Notes: a model not told the origin generated them from the sequence alone. A DNA stretch of 64,000 bases from RGIG3009 sp045630285 (GCA_045630285.1 JAZQSX010000019.1:1-64000); one strand, 5' to 3'; counted from the stretch's first letter, positions 1-9,233 are shown. Made by a program: numbers and translations.

Positions 1-44
1 GGTTTTTGCTGTTTATATAAGGATATATAATCGGAAAAGCTGTA

Positions 45-737
45 TTACAGATGAAACAGCTTACGCAGAGTGGCAGCGACATCGTCGGTTTCGGGGGCGC
101 TGACGGTGGGAAGCGTGTCTCGCATTCGATAGGGATGGCCGACAGCGGAAAGCAACTCCACGTCATTGACGCCGTCACCGAAGGCGACTGCCTGGTCAGG
201 CGAGATGCCGAGCTTTTCCATCAGCGTGACGGCGGCGTTGCCCTTGTTGGCACAAGGGGCAACCAGCTCGGTCAACCCGTTTTCACTGAAAGCAACACGG
301 TAATTGGGGTTTGGCTCGGGACGACGATCGTCATACACTTCCAGTTTAAGAATATCCTCGCCGATTTCGTTGAGCGTGTCAACGTGGCGGCCCTCAATCG
401 GGGCGGCACCCATGACATGGACCGCTTCACGTCCGTGCACAGCGACGTTCGGGAAGCGGGACAGCAACGCACCGGCAGCTTTGCGGGGAATGGGGCGTTT
501 ATGAAGAATAAAATCGTGACGGCGGGTCAGCGCGCCGTCCAAGCAGATAAAGATCAGCCGATGTGACAACGCACCAAACAGTGAACGCAGCTGCGCATAC
601 GGGCGACCGCTGGCAATTGCTACGGTGATGCCACGATCGGTGAGACGGCGCAGTATGGATAAGATCTCGGGGGACAGAGCGGTGTCGTTTCGCGGCAACA
701 GCGTGCCGTCAACATCGCAGAAAACCAACCGCAGCAT
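45..737 (-). CDS. Cof-type HAD superfamily phosphatase
   Basis: Predicted cytosolic phosphatase of the Cof subfamily of HAD hydrolases, which dephosphorylate sugar phosphates, FMN or similar small metabolites; the substrate here cannot be told from sequence. Motif I (DVDGTLL, nucleophile D8 and acid D10) lies at the N terminus, an SGRP motif follows near residue 43, and motif IV GDGVND lies near residue 188, with a C2-type cap between. At 230 aa it is slightly short for the family. The start has a strong AAGGAGG ribosome site 8 bases upstream. It is the last gene of the minus-strand operon, 16 bases after mutS2. Confidence 0.88.
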   Translation of the reverse strand: MLRLVFCDVDGTLLPRNDTALSPEILSILRRLTDRGITVAIASGRPYAQLRSLFGALSHRLIFICLDGALTRRHDFILHKRPIPRKAAGALLSRFPNVAVHGREAVHVMGAAPIEGRHVDTLNEIGEDILKLEVYDDRRPEPNPNYRVAFSENGLTELVAPCANKGNAAVTLMEKLGISPDQAVAFGDGVNDVELLSAVGHPYRMRDTLPTVSAPETDDVAATLRKLFHL

Positions 738-753
738 AGCGGCACCTCCTTGT

Positions 754-3132
754 TTATTTCATCGTAACGACGGTGACGCCCGTCTCGCCTTCGCCGTAAG
801 AGCCGAGGCGGAAGGAGTCCACTCCGGGGCAGGAACGAAGATGTGTTTGCACCGCAGCACGCAATGCACCGGTGCCCTTGCCGTGGATAATGGTGATGCG
901 CTCCAAGCCGGCAAGACGGGCATCGTCTAAGAATTTGTCCACTTCCATCAGCGCTTCTTCGGTGGTCAAGCCTCGCAGATCCAGCTCGGTGCGTGCGTTG
1001 CGTGAAGAGCGGGACAGCTCTCCCGAAACACGGCGACCGCCGCCGGGCTTTTGCGGGGTGTTTTTCTTTTCTATCAGGCGCACGGTGTCGATTTTCACAC
1101 GGGTGCGAATGATGCCGGCTTGCACCTCGACCGTGTCGCTACCCTCATTGACGGCAACCACCACGGCGGGCTTGTCGATGTCGGTAAGCAGAACGTCATC
1201 GCCTACTTTTAACGGGCGAGGCAGCGTGTAGCTGTCTCGGTGTCGTTTGGTGACGGGATCAATATCGTCCTCCAGCTTATTCAGGCGATTACGTAGCTGT
1301 GAGCGTGCCGCTGCCGCTTTTTGAGAAAAGTCGGCGGCATCCTTTTGACGGCGCAGCGTGTCCAGCTCTTCCACCAACGCTTCAGCGTCGTGTCGAGCAC
1401 GTTCGACCAACCGTTTTGCCAAATCACGGGCCTCACGGAGTTCTTTTTCACGCAGATCGTCCAACTCGTGCAGCCGCAGCTCCGCCTCCGCTTTCGCAGC
1501 AGCGGCGTCCGATGCGGCACGACGGGCGTTGGTCAGCTCCGTTTCTAACGCCTGACGCTTTTCTTCCAGGCTGACGACAAGCTCCTCTAAACGGCGCTCG
1601 TCGCCGCTGACCAGTGAACGGGCGTGTTCCACCACCGACGACGCCATACCGAGTCGCTCGGAGATCGCAAATGCATTTGACCGTCCGGGAACGCCGACCA
1701 GCAGGCGGTAGGTGGGGCGCAGAGTGGCAACGTCAAACTCGCAGCTTCCGTTTTCCACGCCCGGCGTTTGCAACGCATACGCTTTGAGCTCGGCGTAGTG
1801 GGTGGTGGCGGCGATGCGTGCACCCTGTGCCCGCAGCTGCTCGAGTGTCGCCGTCGCCAACGCCGCACCCTCTACGGGGTCGGTGCCGGCACCCAGCTCG
1901 TCCAGCAGCACCAGCGTATGGTCATCAGCCTCGTTCAAAATGCGGATGATGTTGGTGGTGTGTGCCGAGAATGTGGAAAGTGATTGTTCAATGGATTGTT
2001 CGTCTCCGATGTCCGCCAAAACGGCACGGAATACCGAAAAACTGCTCCCGTCACTAACGGGAGGGAGCAGGCCGCACTGCACCATAAGGGTGAGTAGACC
2101 GAGCGTTTTCAGTGTTACGGTTTTGCCGCCGGTGTTGGGGCCGGTGATGACCAAGGTGTCAAACGCTGCACCCAGCTCCACGTCAATGGGAACGACACGG
2201 TCGGCGGCGATCAGCGGATGTCTGGCACGGCGCAGGCGAATGCAACCGTCGTCGGTGACAGCGGGACGGGTGGCTTTCATCGCATACGCCAGACGTGCCT
2301 TGGCAAAAATCAGATCCAGTTCGATGAGGACGGTGTAGTCCTGTAAAATTGCATCGGCAAACGAGCCTGCTTCTGCCGATAATTCCTGCAGAATGCGTTC
2401 GATTTCCGCCGCTTCTCGGGATTCCCACAGCTTCAGATCGTTGTTCGCTTCCACGGCGCCGATCGGCTCAATAAACACGGTGGCGCCCGAAGCGGACGTG
2501 TCGTGCACCAGACCGGGCACGTCGCCACGATGCTCGGCTTTTACCGGCACGACGAACCGTCCGCCACGAATCGTGACGACGGGGTCTTGCAGCAGTTTTT
2601 GCGCGTTTGGCGAGTGGATCAGCTTATCCAATTGGTCACGCACCCGTGCCGATGCTGCCCGCATACGGCGTCGGATATCCGCCAGCGTTGCCGAGGCATG
2701 GTCGCTGACCTCGTCTTCCGAAACAACGGCGGTGCGGATGCGGTCCTCAAGATATTTGTTGGGAGCGAGCAGGGAAAACCGCTCGTCGAGGCAGGTGGTA
2801 ATGCCTTCGCAATGCCCGTGCCACTCGGTCAACGTGCGGATCACACGCAAGGTGGCGGCGATGCGCAGCAGCTCGCCCAACGTGAGCACGGCACCTGCCT
2901 GCGCACGGCGCAGGGCGTTGGCGATGTTGACGGCGCCGCCGAAGGACGGCGCACCGAATTTTGCCATCAGCATTACCGCCGCATCGGTTTCCTCCAACAG
3001 CCGTTGGGTTTCCGACAGATACAGCGACGGGCGCAGCGAACGAGCCGCTTCGGCGGTATCGGCGCAGATCGCCTGTGCCGCCAGCAGCTCCAGAATTTTA
3101 TCCAATTCCAGTGAACGGTAATGCTTGTTCAT
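754..3132 (-). CDS. mutS2: Endonuclease MutS2
   Basis: MutS2, an ATPase and nuclease acting on branched DNA and, in Bacillus, on collided ribosomes. The 792 aa length is normal. The lever/clamp domains are followed by the MutS ATPase core with Walker A GPNTGGKT near residue 335 and Walker B LLDELGAGTDP, then a coiled-coil stretch (about residues 500-620) and the C-terminal Smr domain (last 80 residues) with the LDLRG and HGKGTG motifs needed for nuclease activity. An AAGGAG site precedes the ATG. It sits 11 bases downstream of recO, in the same operon, consistent with a DNA-repair role. Confidence 0.97.
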   Translation of the reverse strand: MNKHYRSLELDKILELLAAQAICADTAEAARSLRPSLYLSETQRLLEETDAAVMLMAKFGAPSFGGAVNIANALRRAQAGAVLTLGELLRIAATLRVIRTLTEWHGHCEGITTCLDERFSLLAPNKYLEDRIRTAVVSEDEVSDHASATLADIRRRMRAASARVRDQLDKLIHSPNAQKLLQDPVVTIRGGRFVVPVKAEHRGDVPGLVHDTSASGATVFIEPIGAVEANNDLKLWESREAAEIERILQELSAEAGSFADAILQDYTVLIELDLIFAKARLAYAMKATRPAVTDDGCIRLRRARHPLIAADRVVPIDVELGAAFDTLVITGPNTGGKTVTLKTLGLLTLMVQCGLLPPVSDGSSFSVFRAVLADIGDEQSIEQSLSTFSAHTTNIIRILNEADDHTLVLLDELGAGTDPVEGAALATATLEQLRAQGARIAATTHYAELKAYALQTPGVENGSCEFDVATLRPTYRLLVGVPGRSNAFAISERLGMASSVVEHARSLVSGDERRLEELVVSLEEKRQALETELTNARRAASDAAAAKAEAELRLHELDDLREKELREARDLAKRLVERARHDAEALVEELDTLRRQKDAADFSQKAAAARSQLRNRLNKLEDDIDPVTKRHRDSYTLPRPLKVGDDVLLTDIDKPAVVVAVNEGSDTVEVQAGIIRTRVKIDTVRLIEKKNTPQKPGGGRRVSGELSRSSRNARTELDLRGLTTEEALMEVDKFLDDARLAGLERITIIHGKGTGALRAAVQTHLRSCPGVDSFRLGSYGEGETGVTVVTMK

Positions 3133-3143
3133 GGGGGATCTCC

Positions 3144-3878
3144 TTATGTAATACTATGGTAGAATTCCAACGTATTAAAGCTGCGGCCGAGCTGGGCAAG
3201 CAGAAAGCGCTCGGCGAGGTCGCCCAGTGCCGCAGCCTCGGTCTCCGGCAGCGAAAAAGCAAAGCAACGCTCAAACGGAGCGTATACGACGTGTCGCAGT
3301 GCAGCGAGAACGGAGGGAGTGATCGGGATCGCCGGGGTCGTGCCGTGGCACGCATCGCACAGAAGAACACCCTGCAGCGGAGAAAACCACATGCCGGTCT
3401 CTGCGCCGCAAGTCGAGCAGGACGCTACCGCGGGGGTATAGCCTGCTTGGCAGAGAAGCCGCAGCTCGGTGACGGCTTTGAGAAGTGGCAGCGGACGGGT
3501 GCCCTCGGCTAAATAGTGCAGGGCATTGAGAAGCAGGCGCAAAGCCTCTTCCGCCGGTTCCTCCTGCGGGGCCAATACGCCTGCCAGTTCGCAAAAATAT
3601 TGTGCCAGGGCCAGCCGATCCAGCTGTTCTCGCACGCCAAAAAACACTTTGATCGGCTCGGCATCGTCGACAATGTATTTTTCCCGTCCTTTATACAACG
3701 TCAGGCGGGAGTAGCACAGCAGACCGGTTGCCGAGCTGTTTCGACTCTTCAGATTGCGTGCACCACGCACCGAAGCACGGATCAGCCCGCAATCACGGGT
3801 CAACGCCGTGATAAAGCGATCCGACTCACCGATATTGTTGTTTTCCCGCACGATCAGTGCGTCGGTGGTCAGCTTCAT
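3144..3878 (-). CDS. recO: DNA repair protein RecO
   Basis: RecO loads RecA onto SSB-covered single-stranded DNA in the RecFOR pathway. The 244 aa product begins MKLTTDALIVREN, has an N-terminal OB fold (about residues 1-80), a helical middle, and a zinc-finger-like CSTCG...CDAC pair around residues 150-180. I chose the ATG at 3878 because it has a GGGAGG site 6 bases upstream and matches the family N terminus; an in-frame start at 3929 would add 17 unrelated residues. The start lies inside the 3' end of the yqzL-like gene, so the two are probably translationally coupled. Confidence 0.93.
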   Translation of the reverse strand: MKLTTDALIVRENNNIGESDRFITALTRDCGLIRASVRGARNLKSRNSSATGLLCYSRLTLYKGREKYIVDDAEPIKVFFGVREQLDRLALAQYFCELAGVLAPQEEPAEEALRLLLNALHYLAEGTRPLPLLKAVTELRLLCQAGYTPAVASCSTCGAETGMWFSPLQGVLLCDACHGTTPAIPITPSVLAALRHVVYAPFERCFAFSLPETEAAALGDLAERFLLAQLGRSFNTLEFYHSIT

Positions 3879-4002
3879 TCGTTTCCTCCCGATCGGTGAT
3901 ACTGTTGGTGCCGTTTTCGTAAATATCAATGCCGCAGTAGCGGAGATAATCCGCTACTTTGCCGGTTTTTTGGAAGGTTGCCCACAGCTTTTCCTGATCC
4001 AT
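3826..4002 (-). CDS. yqzL: YqzL-like small protein
   Basis: A 58 aa reading frame beginning MDQEKLWATFQKTG, with an ACGGAGGCGGT ribosome site just upstream. It keeps the pattern W-x2-F-x2-TG-x3-(A/D)YL seen in the YqzL family, whose genes lie between era and recO in Bacillus and many Clostridia; that is exactly its place here (era ends at 4071, recO starts at 3878). Its last 53 bases overlap recO in another frame, so the C-terminal third is probably unconstrained. Function is unknown in the family. Identification rests on position plus the short motif. Confidence 0.72.
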   Translation of the reverse strand: MDQEKLWATFQKTGKVADYLRYCGIDIYENGTNSITDREETNEADHRRTDRAGKQQYR

Positions 4003-4070
4003 TGTACCGCCTCCGTTTCAAAGTACCACTATTACTTTGAACGGAAACTGGGGCGAGTATACGTGGAAAA

Positions 4071-4973
4071 TTATGAGCGATAGCCAAAGGAGTTGAGCAG
4101 ACCCTGACGGTTGCGCCAATCCTCCTTGACCTTGACCCAGCATTGCAGGTCAACGTGGGTGTCGAACAGGGCTTCCATTTCCTGCCGCGCAGCGGCGGCG
4201 ATGCTTTTCAGCGTTGCGCCACGCTTGCCGATGATGATGCCCTTGTGAGTGTCACGCTCGCAATAAATTTCGGCGTCGATCTCTAAAATCGGGCCGTTTG
4301 CGCCGTCACGCTCTTCAAAATGCTCCACCACGACGGCAACGCCGTGGGGGATCTCTTCACGCAATTGCAGCAGCATCTGCTCACGAAGCAGCTCCGCCGC
4401 AAGGATCTTATCGGGTTGATCGCTGACGGTGTCAGCAGGGAAGAAATGAGGGCTGGGCAGCGCATACTGCGCCAGCTCGTTTTCCAGCAAGGAGACACCT
4501 TCTCCCGTCAGGGCCGAGACCGGCAGGATCGCTTCAAACGGATACACCTGCCGCCAGGCGTCAATGCAAGCCAGCAGAGAAGTCTTGTCCGCCAAGGTGT
4601 CGATCTTGTTCAGCACCAGCAGCACCGGCAGCTTTTGTGAACGGAAGCGCTCCAAGAGTTCCCGTTCCGCATCCCGCACGACGGTGGTGGGTTCTGCCAC
4701 CAAAATGCCGGCATCGACACCGGAGACTGCCTCGCCGATGGATTTAATCATAAAATCGCCCAAGCGGGTGCGGGGACGGTGCGAACCGGGAGTGTCCAAA
4801 AAGACGAATTGCAGATCATCTTTGGTAGAGACGCCCATAATACGGTTGCGGGTCGTCTGCGGCTTGTCCGAGACAATGGCGACCTTGCGCCCGACCAGTG
4901 CATTGAGCAGGGAGGATTTGCCGACGTTCGGGATGCCGACGATGGCAATAAATGCTGATTTCGTATCCGCCAT
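4071..4973 (-). CDS. era: GTPase Era
   Basis: Era is an essential GTPase that binds the 3' end of 16S rRNA and assists 30S subunit maturation. The 300 aa product has G1 GIPNVGKS (residues 13-20), G3 DTPG, G4 NKID, and a C-terminal KH domain with GIIIGKRGATLK. The ATG has an AAAGGAG site. It lies 18 bases after ybeY, another 16S-maturation factor, so the operon couples ribosome maturation with recO and mutS2. Length and motifs are all normal. Confidence 0.98.
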   Translation of the reverse strand: MADTKSAFIAIVGIPNVGKSSLLNALVGRKVAIVSDKPQTTRNRIMGVSTKDDLQFVFLDTPGSHRPRTRLGDFMIKSIGEAVSGVDAGILVAEPTTVVRDAERELLERFRSQKLPVLLVLNKIDTLADKTSLLACIDAWRQVYPFEAILPVSALTGEGVSLLENELAQYALPSPHFFPADTVSDQPDKILAAELLREQMLLQLREEIPHGVAVVVEHFEERDGANGPILEIDAEIYCERDTHKGIIIGKRGATLKSIAAAARQEMEALFDTHVDLQCWVKVKEDWRNRQGLLNSFGYRS

Positions 4974-4991
4974 AATAACTCCTTTTTCGGC

Positions 4992-5495
4992 TTATTCGCC
5001 CAGCGTGTAGCTGTCGGTGCGGGGAAGGCCGATCTGCTTCATTACGGTTTCTTCTTTTTCACGCATACGGACGGCCTCCAAGCCGCCGTCCACGTGGTCA
5101 TATCCCAACAGGTGGAACATGGAATGTACGGTAAGGTAGCCGACCTCACGGTTGAACGAATGGCCGTATTCCTCGGCCTGCTTCTGTGCCTGCTCCAGCG
5201 ACAGCACGATGTTACCGATCAGCTTGTCCCCGTTTTCGGGGTTGATATCAAACTCGCCGTTTTCGCCGAGTGGGAAGGAGAGCACGTCCGTCGGGGCGTC
5301 GATGCCACGCTGTTCCAGATTGATTTGGTGGATCAGCTGATTATCGACCAGTGTCACGTCGACCTGCGCAGAGCCCTCGACACCCTCCAGGTCCAGCGCC
5401 GCATGGCAGCAACGGCGAATCAGCATACGAAGACCCGTGGGGATCTTAATGGCTTTTTGGCGGTTTTCAATGTCTACTCGGATTTTTGTCAACAT
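4992..5495 (-). CDS. ybeY: Endoribonuclease YbeY
   Basis: YbeY is a zinc-dependent endoribonuclease required for 16S rRNA 3'-end processing and ribosome quality control. The 167 aa product carries the metal-binding motif HSMFHLLGYDH near residue 128, preceded by the family pattern IDAPTDVLSFP. I placed the start at MLTKIRVDI, with an AGGAAGGA site about 12 bases upstream; in-frame ATGs 13 and 16 codons upstream cannot be excluded. The chosen start lies 29 bases inside the end of phoH, implying coupling. Era follows directly. Confidence 0.94.
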   Translation of the reverse strand: MLTKIRVDIENRQKAIKIPTGLRMLIRRCCHAALDLEGVEGSAQVDVTLVDNQLIHQINLEQRGIDAPTDVLSFPLGENGEFDINPENGDKLIGNIVLSLEQAQKQAEEYGHSFNREVGYLTVHSMFHLLGYDHVDGGLEAVRMREKEETVMKQIGLPRTDSYTLGE

Positions 5496-6468
5496 GCTTG
5501 CTTTGCCGTCCTTCCTGTTTGTTTTTCTCATAATTTTCATAGGCCTCAATGATGCGCTGGACCAGTTGGTGGCGCACCACGTCTTTTTGAGCGAACGTGC
5601 AGATAGCCACGTCCTCCACACCTTTGAGGATACGCATTACCTCACGCAAGCCGCTCTTTTTACCGTCGGGCAGGTCGATCTGGGTGATGTCACCCGTGAC
5701 GACCATTTTGGAATTGAAGCCCAAACGGGTCAAAAACATCTTCATTTGCTCCGGGGTGGTATTTTGCGCTTCGTCCAGGATCACAAAGCTGTCATCCAGT
5801 GTACGTCCGCGCATATAGGCGAGCGGGGCAACCTCGATATTGCCTCGCTCCATGTATTTTTGATAAGTTTCCGTGCCCAGCATATCAAACAACGCATCGT
5901 ACAGCGGGCGCAGATACGGGTCGACCTTGGATTGGAGATCGCCCGGCAAGAAGCCGAGTTTTTCGCCCGCTTCCACTGCCGGACGGGTGAGAATGATACG
6001 GTTGACCTGCTTGGAACGGAAGGCTTCCACCGCCATTGCCACTGCCAAATACGTTTTCCCCGTACCCGCAGGGCCGATGCCCAACGTGACGGTGTTTTTG
6101 CGGATCGCTTCGACGTATGCCTTTTGGCCCAGCGTCTTCGGCTTGATCGGGCGGCCTTTGGAGGTGATGCAGATGCTGTCGCCCGACAACGAGGGCAGCT
6201 TCTGCTCGGCGCCTTCGCCAACTAACATCATAACGTAGCGCACGTTTTGCTCGGTGAGCTGCTCACCACGGCTGATGAGCTGCAACAGCCCATGGATCGT
6301 GCGGGTGGCGTGCATAACGTCTTCAGGCTCGCCGCTGACTTTGATCTCGCTGTCACGGTTGAGAATGCTGACGTGATACTGCTGCTCAATCAGCCGAATG
6401 TTCTCGTCAAAATTGCCGAATAACGCCACGGCTTGCTCCATACGGTCCACATTGATCAGTTGTTCCAC
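5467..6468 (-). CDS. phoH: PhoH family ATPase (PhoH-like, YqfE/PhoL type)
   Basis: Predicted cytoplasmic ATPase of the PhoH family, which is linked with RNA metabolism and nearly always encoded next to ybeY. The 333 aa product has a KH-like N-terminal region (about residues 20-90), Walker A GPAGTGKT and Walker B VILDEAQN. The ybeY start lies within its 3' end. In Bacillus and many Clostridia a 7TM-HD gene (yqfF) stands between phoH and ybeY; it is missing here. The exact reaction of the family is unresolved. Confidence 0.94.
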   Translation of the reverse strand: MEQLINVDRMEQAVALFGNFDENIRLIEQQYHVSILNRDSEIKVSGEPEDVMHATRTIHGLLQLISRGEQLTEQNVRYVMMLVGEGAEQKLPSLSGDSICITSKGRPIKPKTLGQKAYVEAIRKNTVTLGIGPAGTGKTYLAVAMAVEAFRSKQVNRIILTRPAVEAGEKLGFLPGDLQSKVDPYLRPLYDALFDMLGTETYQKYMERGNIEVAPLAYMRGRTLDDSFVILDEAQNTTPEQMKMFLTRLGFNSKMVVTGDITQIDLPDGKKSGLREVMRILKGVEDVAICTFAQKDVVRHQLVQRIIEAYENYEKNKQEGRQSKHVDKNPSRH

Positions 6469-6567
6469 GACGCCACCTCGCTCCCGCTTTCATATTGATG
6501 CTAGTATACCACAAAAAGCGGGCCTTGTCACTAGCAAAAACAACAAAATTTGGCAGCGAAACACCGG

Positions 6568-7725
6568 CTATGCGATTGGAACGGCAACGGCGAGCTCCAC
6601 CGTGCCGGTGTATATGGCGGTGAGCGTGACCCCTTCGGTTGTCGCCGTTTCGTGGACGGTGCAATCCTCCACCGTCATCGTTTGGCGCAGCGTTTCTTCG
6701 GCTTCGGACAGGCGTTGTTCAGCGGCCGTTTTTGCCTCGGCGTCGGTGCGGCGGATCGTGACGTCGGCGGCATAACGGTAGTGTGTGATCTGCCAGCCGA
6801 TTGGCAGAGAAACACCGTTTGCCTCTAACGGAAGCGTTTCGGTGACAACCGTGGGAGAGCCGACGATCTCGTGGTCGGTGTATAGCGGGATCTGCCACCC
6901 AAACAGTACCAGTGACGGCTGTTTAATGACCCGTGCGGCGGGGTCGGTCGCCGTTTCGAGAAACGGGACGGTGACGGTCAGCGTGCGGGTGGTACGGGCA
7001 ATAACGCTGCCGTCGGCACGCTTGAGCTGTGGGCCGACGGTGCTGTCGACAACGCCGCTGATCAGCAGATCACCCTCTGACACGACGTCGCCAGGCTTTA
7101 CCACTGCCTGACCGCTTATGGTGGTGACGCTGAGGATCGTGCCGTCGCAAGAGGCGATAAGGTTGGCGGGGGAGGTGTCGGGGAGCGGCTCGACGGGGGT
7201 GCGCTCCCGCACTTCCACGGTGAGAATGCTGCCGGATTGATTGACGGTCAGCCAGGTGACCGTCGGTAATCGCTGCAGAGCGTTCAGGCGTACGTCCGTC
7301 AAATTGACGTCGTTAAACGAAGCCCCTTCACGGATACCGAGCGGCTCCAGCACGGTGCGAATGTCCATATCGGAAACGGTGCGGTTTCCGTGGATTTGGA
7401 TGACCCAGATGCGAGAAGACAGAACGTGGAGCGTAGCGATGAACAGAAGCAGACCCAGCGCCAAGCCGAAACGCAGATGAAAGCGTCGCAGGTGAAACAC
7501 CAACCCTCGACGGCGTTCCAACCGCATACGGGTACGCCCGTAGCGGGCGGCGGCACGCAATCGGCGGTAGTCGGAGGCACGGGTGTGGCAGTGCAGCACG
7601 CCGTTTGTGATGCGTACGTCCCACAACGCAACGCCGAGCTCTGCAGCGGCGTTGAGAAACCGTTCTGGGTATCCGCCCTCGCAGCGCAGTGCTACGATTC
7701 CTGTCAACCACTTTGAAAATGACAT
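6568..7725 (-). CDS. yqfD: Sporulation protein YqfD
   Basis: YqfD is a membrane protein of spore formers, under sigma-E control in Bacillus and needed for efficient sporulation. The 385 aa product has a basic N-terminal cytosolic domain, one clear transmembrane helix at about residues 85-103, and a large outer domain with the (V/I)xxIxIxGN motif seen in FtsQ/POTRA-like folds right after the helix, then a beta-rich region to the end. It follows yqfC by 16 bases, as in other Bacillota. About 100 bases separate it from phoH. Confidence 0.92.
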   Translation of the reverse strand: MSFSKWLTGIVALRCEGGYPERFLNAAAELGVALWDVRITNGVLHCHTRASDYRRLRAAARYGRTRMRLERRRGLVFHLRRFHLRFGLALGLLLFIATLHVLSSRIWVIQIHGNRTVSDMDIRTVLEPLGIREGASFNDVNLTDVRLNALQRLPTVTWLTVNQSGSILTVEVRERTPVEPLPDTSPANLIASCDGTILSVTTISGQAVVKPGDVVSEGDLLISGVVDSTVGPQLKRADGSVIARTTRTLTVTVPFLETATDPAARVIKQPSLVLFGWQIPLYTDHEIVGSPTVVTETLPLEANGVSLPIGWQITHYRYAADVTIRRTDAEAKTAAEQRLSEAEETLRQTMTVEDCTVHETATTEGVTLTAIYTGTVELAVAVPIA

Positions 7726-7741
7726 AACACACCTCCGCAGA

Positions 7742-8026
7742 TTATCCCAAAAACTCGATCGACAACAGCCGCCCCGTCACGACGGCGCAGGTGGGATGCA
7801 GTCGATGCATACACAGTTCTTGACCTATCAGGCGGATCACCCCGTTGGTCGTCCGCAGGCAGATGCGGTCCTCGTCGTACTCGTCGATGCCTATGCATCC
7901 TTCGATGAGGAGACGGCGGTTACCCGCAAGCTCCATGCGGGGCAGAGCGGAGAGTGCGCCGTCCGGCAGCTGCAGAGAACGCTCTAAATGACGGGTAACC
8001 GCTTCCTTTTGTTTTAATCGTTTCAC
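7742..8026 (-). CDS. yqfC: YabP/YqfC family sporulation protein
   Basis: A 94 aa YabP/YqfC family protein: small beta-rich sporulation proteins always paired with yqfD or yabQ. The signature region IEGCIGIDEYDEDRI and a C-terminal LLSIEFLG fit the family. A GGAGGGAGC site lies just upstream of the GTG start. It is the first gene of the minus-strand operon and is divergent from ylbJ, another sporulation gene, across a 91-base spacer with candidate sigma-E elements. Confidence 0.9.
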   Translation of the reverse strand: MKRLKQKEAVTRHLERSLQLPDGALSALPRMELAGNRRLLIEGCIGIDEYDEDRICLRTTNGVIRLIGQELCMHRLHPTCAVVTGRLLSIEFLG

Positions 8027-8066
8027 GATGCTCCCTCCTCGCTCTCATCCTATGTCGGGACGGCAG

Positions 8067-8096
8067 GAATAATGCGACGCTGTTATCCCATACAAT
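8067..8096 (+). promoter_or_regulatory. Candidate sigma-E promoter of ylbJ
   Basis: A perfect CATACAAT (8089-8096) matches the sigma-E -10 consensus CATACANT, and GAATAAT (8067-8073) differs from the sigma-E -35 element at one position, with a 15-base spacer. No sigma-A promoter is apparent. This fits ylbJ, a mother-cell gene in Bacillus. Confidence 0.6.
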
Positions 8097-8117
8097 ACAG
8101 CGGTGGAGGGATGCGGA

Positions 8118-9221
8118 GTGATCACACGGGTAAAGCATCGGGCAAAAACGGGATTGCTCACGGTGAGTATTCTATTGGCGGGGGCGGCGATTTTGTGGCG
8201 CCCTCAGGCGGTGGCGGGAGGGATCAGCCGAGGATTGTCGATCTGCTCGGCCGTGCTGATCCCGTCACTGTTTCCGTTTTTGGTGTTGGGAGGCTTTTTG
8301 GTACGCTCCGGTGTGGCGGCGGCCATAGGACGGCGTGCTGAGGCAATAACGAAACGGTTTTTCGGGTTGCCCGGTTGCTGTGCGGCGGGGGTGCTGATCG
8401 CCATGGTGGGCGGTTATCCGTCCGGCGGCACGGTGGTTGGCGATTTGGTACGCAACGGGCAGATCAGCCGTGATGAAGGGCGGCGAATGCTGCGCTTTTG
8501 TGTTAACGGCGGTCCGGGCTTCGTGATCAGCGCTGTCGGTGTCGGGTTGTTGGGGAGCAAAGAGTTAGGGATCATCGTTTTTCTTGCGCAGCTGGTGGCG
8601 GCGTTGGCGTTGGGAGTGTTGGGCGTACCACACGGCGCACGGTGCGGTGAGTACCGTCGACCGACGACAGCGGCACGGCCGACGTCGCTATCCACGGCAT
8701 TGGTGGAATCCGTGACGGCGGCGTGCGAAACACTGCTGTATATGTGTGGATTCGTGCTGTTGTTTGCGGCGGTGCTGGCACTGATCGATGTGTCGGGCTG
8801 TATAGCGTGGCTCAGCAGCACGGCGTCGGGCGAGCGAACGTGGTCAGCGCTGATTGCGTGTGTGCTGGAGGTGAGCAGTGGTTGTGCGGCTGCGGTGACG
8901 CTCCCCGAGAACGCGATGCTGTTCGTAGCATTTGCCGTGGGATTTGGGGGATTGTCGGTACACTGTCAGTTGGCTTCCTCACTGCGGGGGCTGGGCTTGA
9001 TCGATCGGGGCTTCTTCGTCGCACGGTTGGCGCAGGGAACGTTGACGGCAGTGCTGACGACAGTGGCACTGCGCTATATTCCATTGTCTCACACCGTGGG
9101 AAGTACACTGCAGCAGCCCGTTGCCCGTGCTTTTTCGGGCTCCGTAGGCATCTCGGTGGCACTGCTCGTTTTGGGCGGCGTGTGGATGCTGACGGTGGGT
9201 CACCTTGACAAAACTGCCTAA
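8118..9221 (+). CDS. ylbJ: Sporulation integral membrane protein YlbJ
   Basis: YlbJ is a polytopic membrane protein made in the mother cell under sigma-E and needed for spore cortex formation. The 367 aa product is hydrophobic throughout, with about 8-9 membrane segments, a Gate (nucleoside-recognition) domain and the hallmark GGYPSGG near residue 105 plus CVNGGPGF near residue 135. I chose the GTG at 8118, which has a GGAGGG site 7 bases upstream; an in-frame GTG at 8103 lacks one. It stands alone between a divergent sporulation operon and a sigma-A promoter for the cyclophilins. Confidence 0.88.
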   Translation: MITRVKHRAKTGLLTVSILLAGAAILWRPQAVAGGISRGLSICSAVLIPSLFPFLVLGGFLVRSGVAAAIGRRAEAITKRFFGLPGCCAAGVLIAMVGGYPSGGTVVGDLVRNGQISRDEGRRMLRFCVNGGPGFVISAVGVGLLGSKELGIIVFLAQLVAALALGVLGVPHGARCGEYRRPTTAARPTSLSTALVESVTAACETLLYMCGFVLLFAAVLALIDVSGCIAWLSSTASGERTWSALIACVLEVSSGCAAAVTLPENAMLFVAFAVGFGGLSVHCQLASSLRGLGLIDRGFFVARLAQGTLTAVLTTVALRYIPLSHTVGSTLQQPVARAFSGSVGISVALLVLGGVWMLTVGHLDKTA

Positions 9222-9233
9222 AAGCCGTATAAT
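9205..9233 (+). promoter_or_regulatory. Sigma-A promoter of the cyclophilin pair
   Basis: TTGACA (9205-9210), 17 bases, TATAAT (9228-9233): a full consensus match, lying over the 3' end of ylbJ. A GC-rich hairpin (9245-9259) falls in the leader before the ATG at 9279. Confidence 0.88.
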
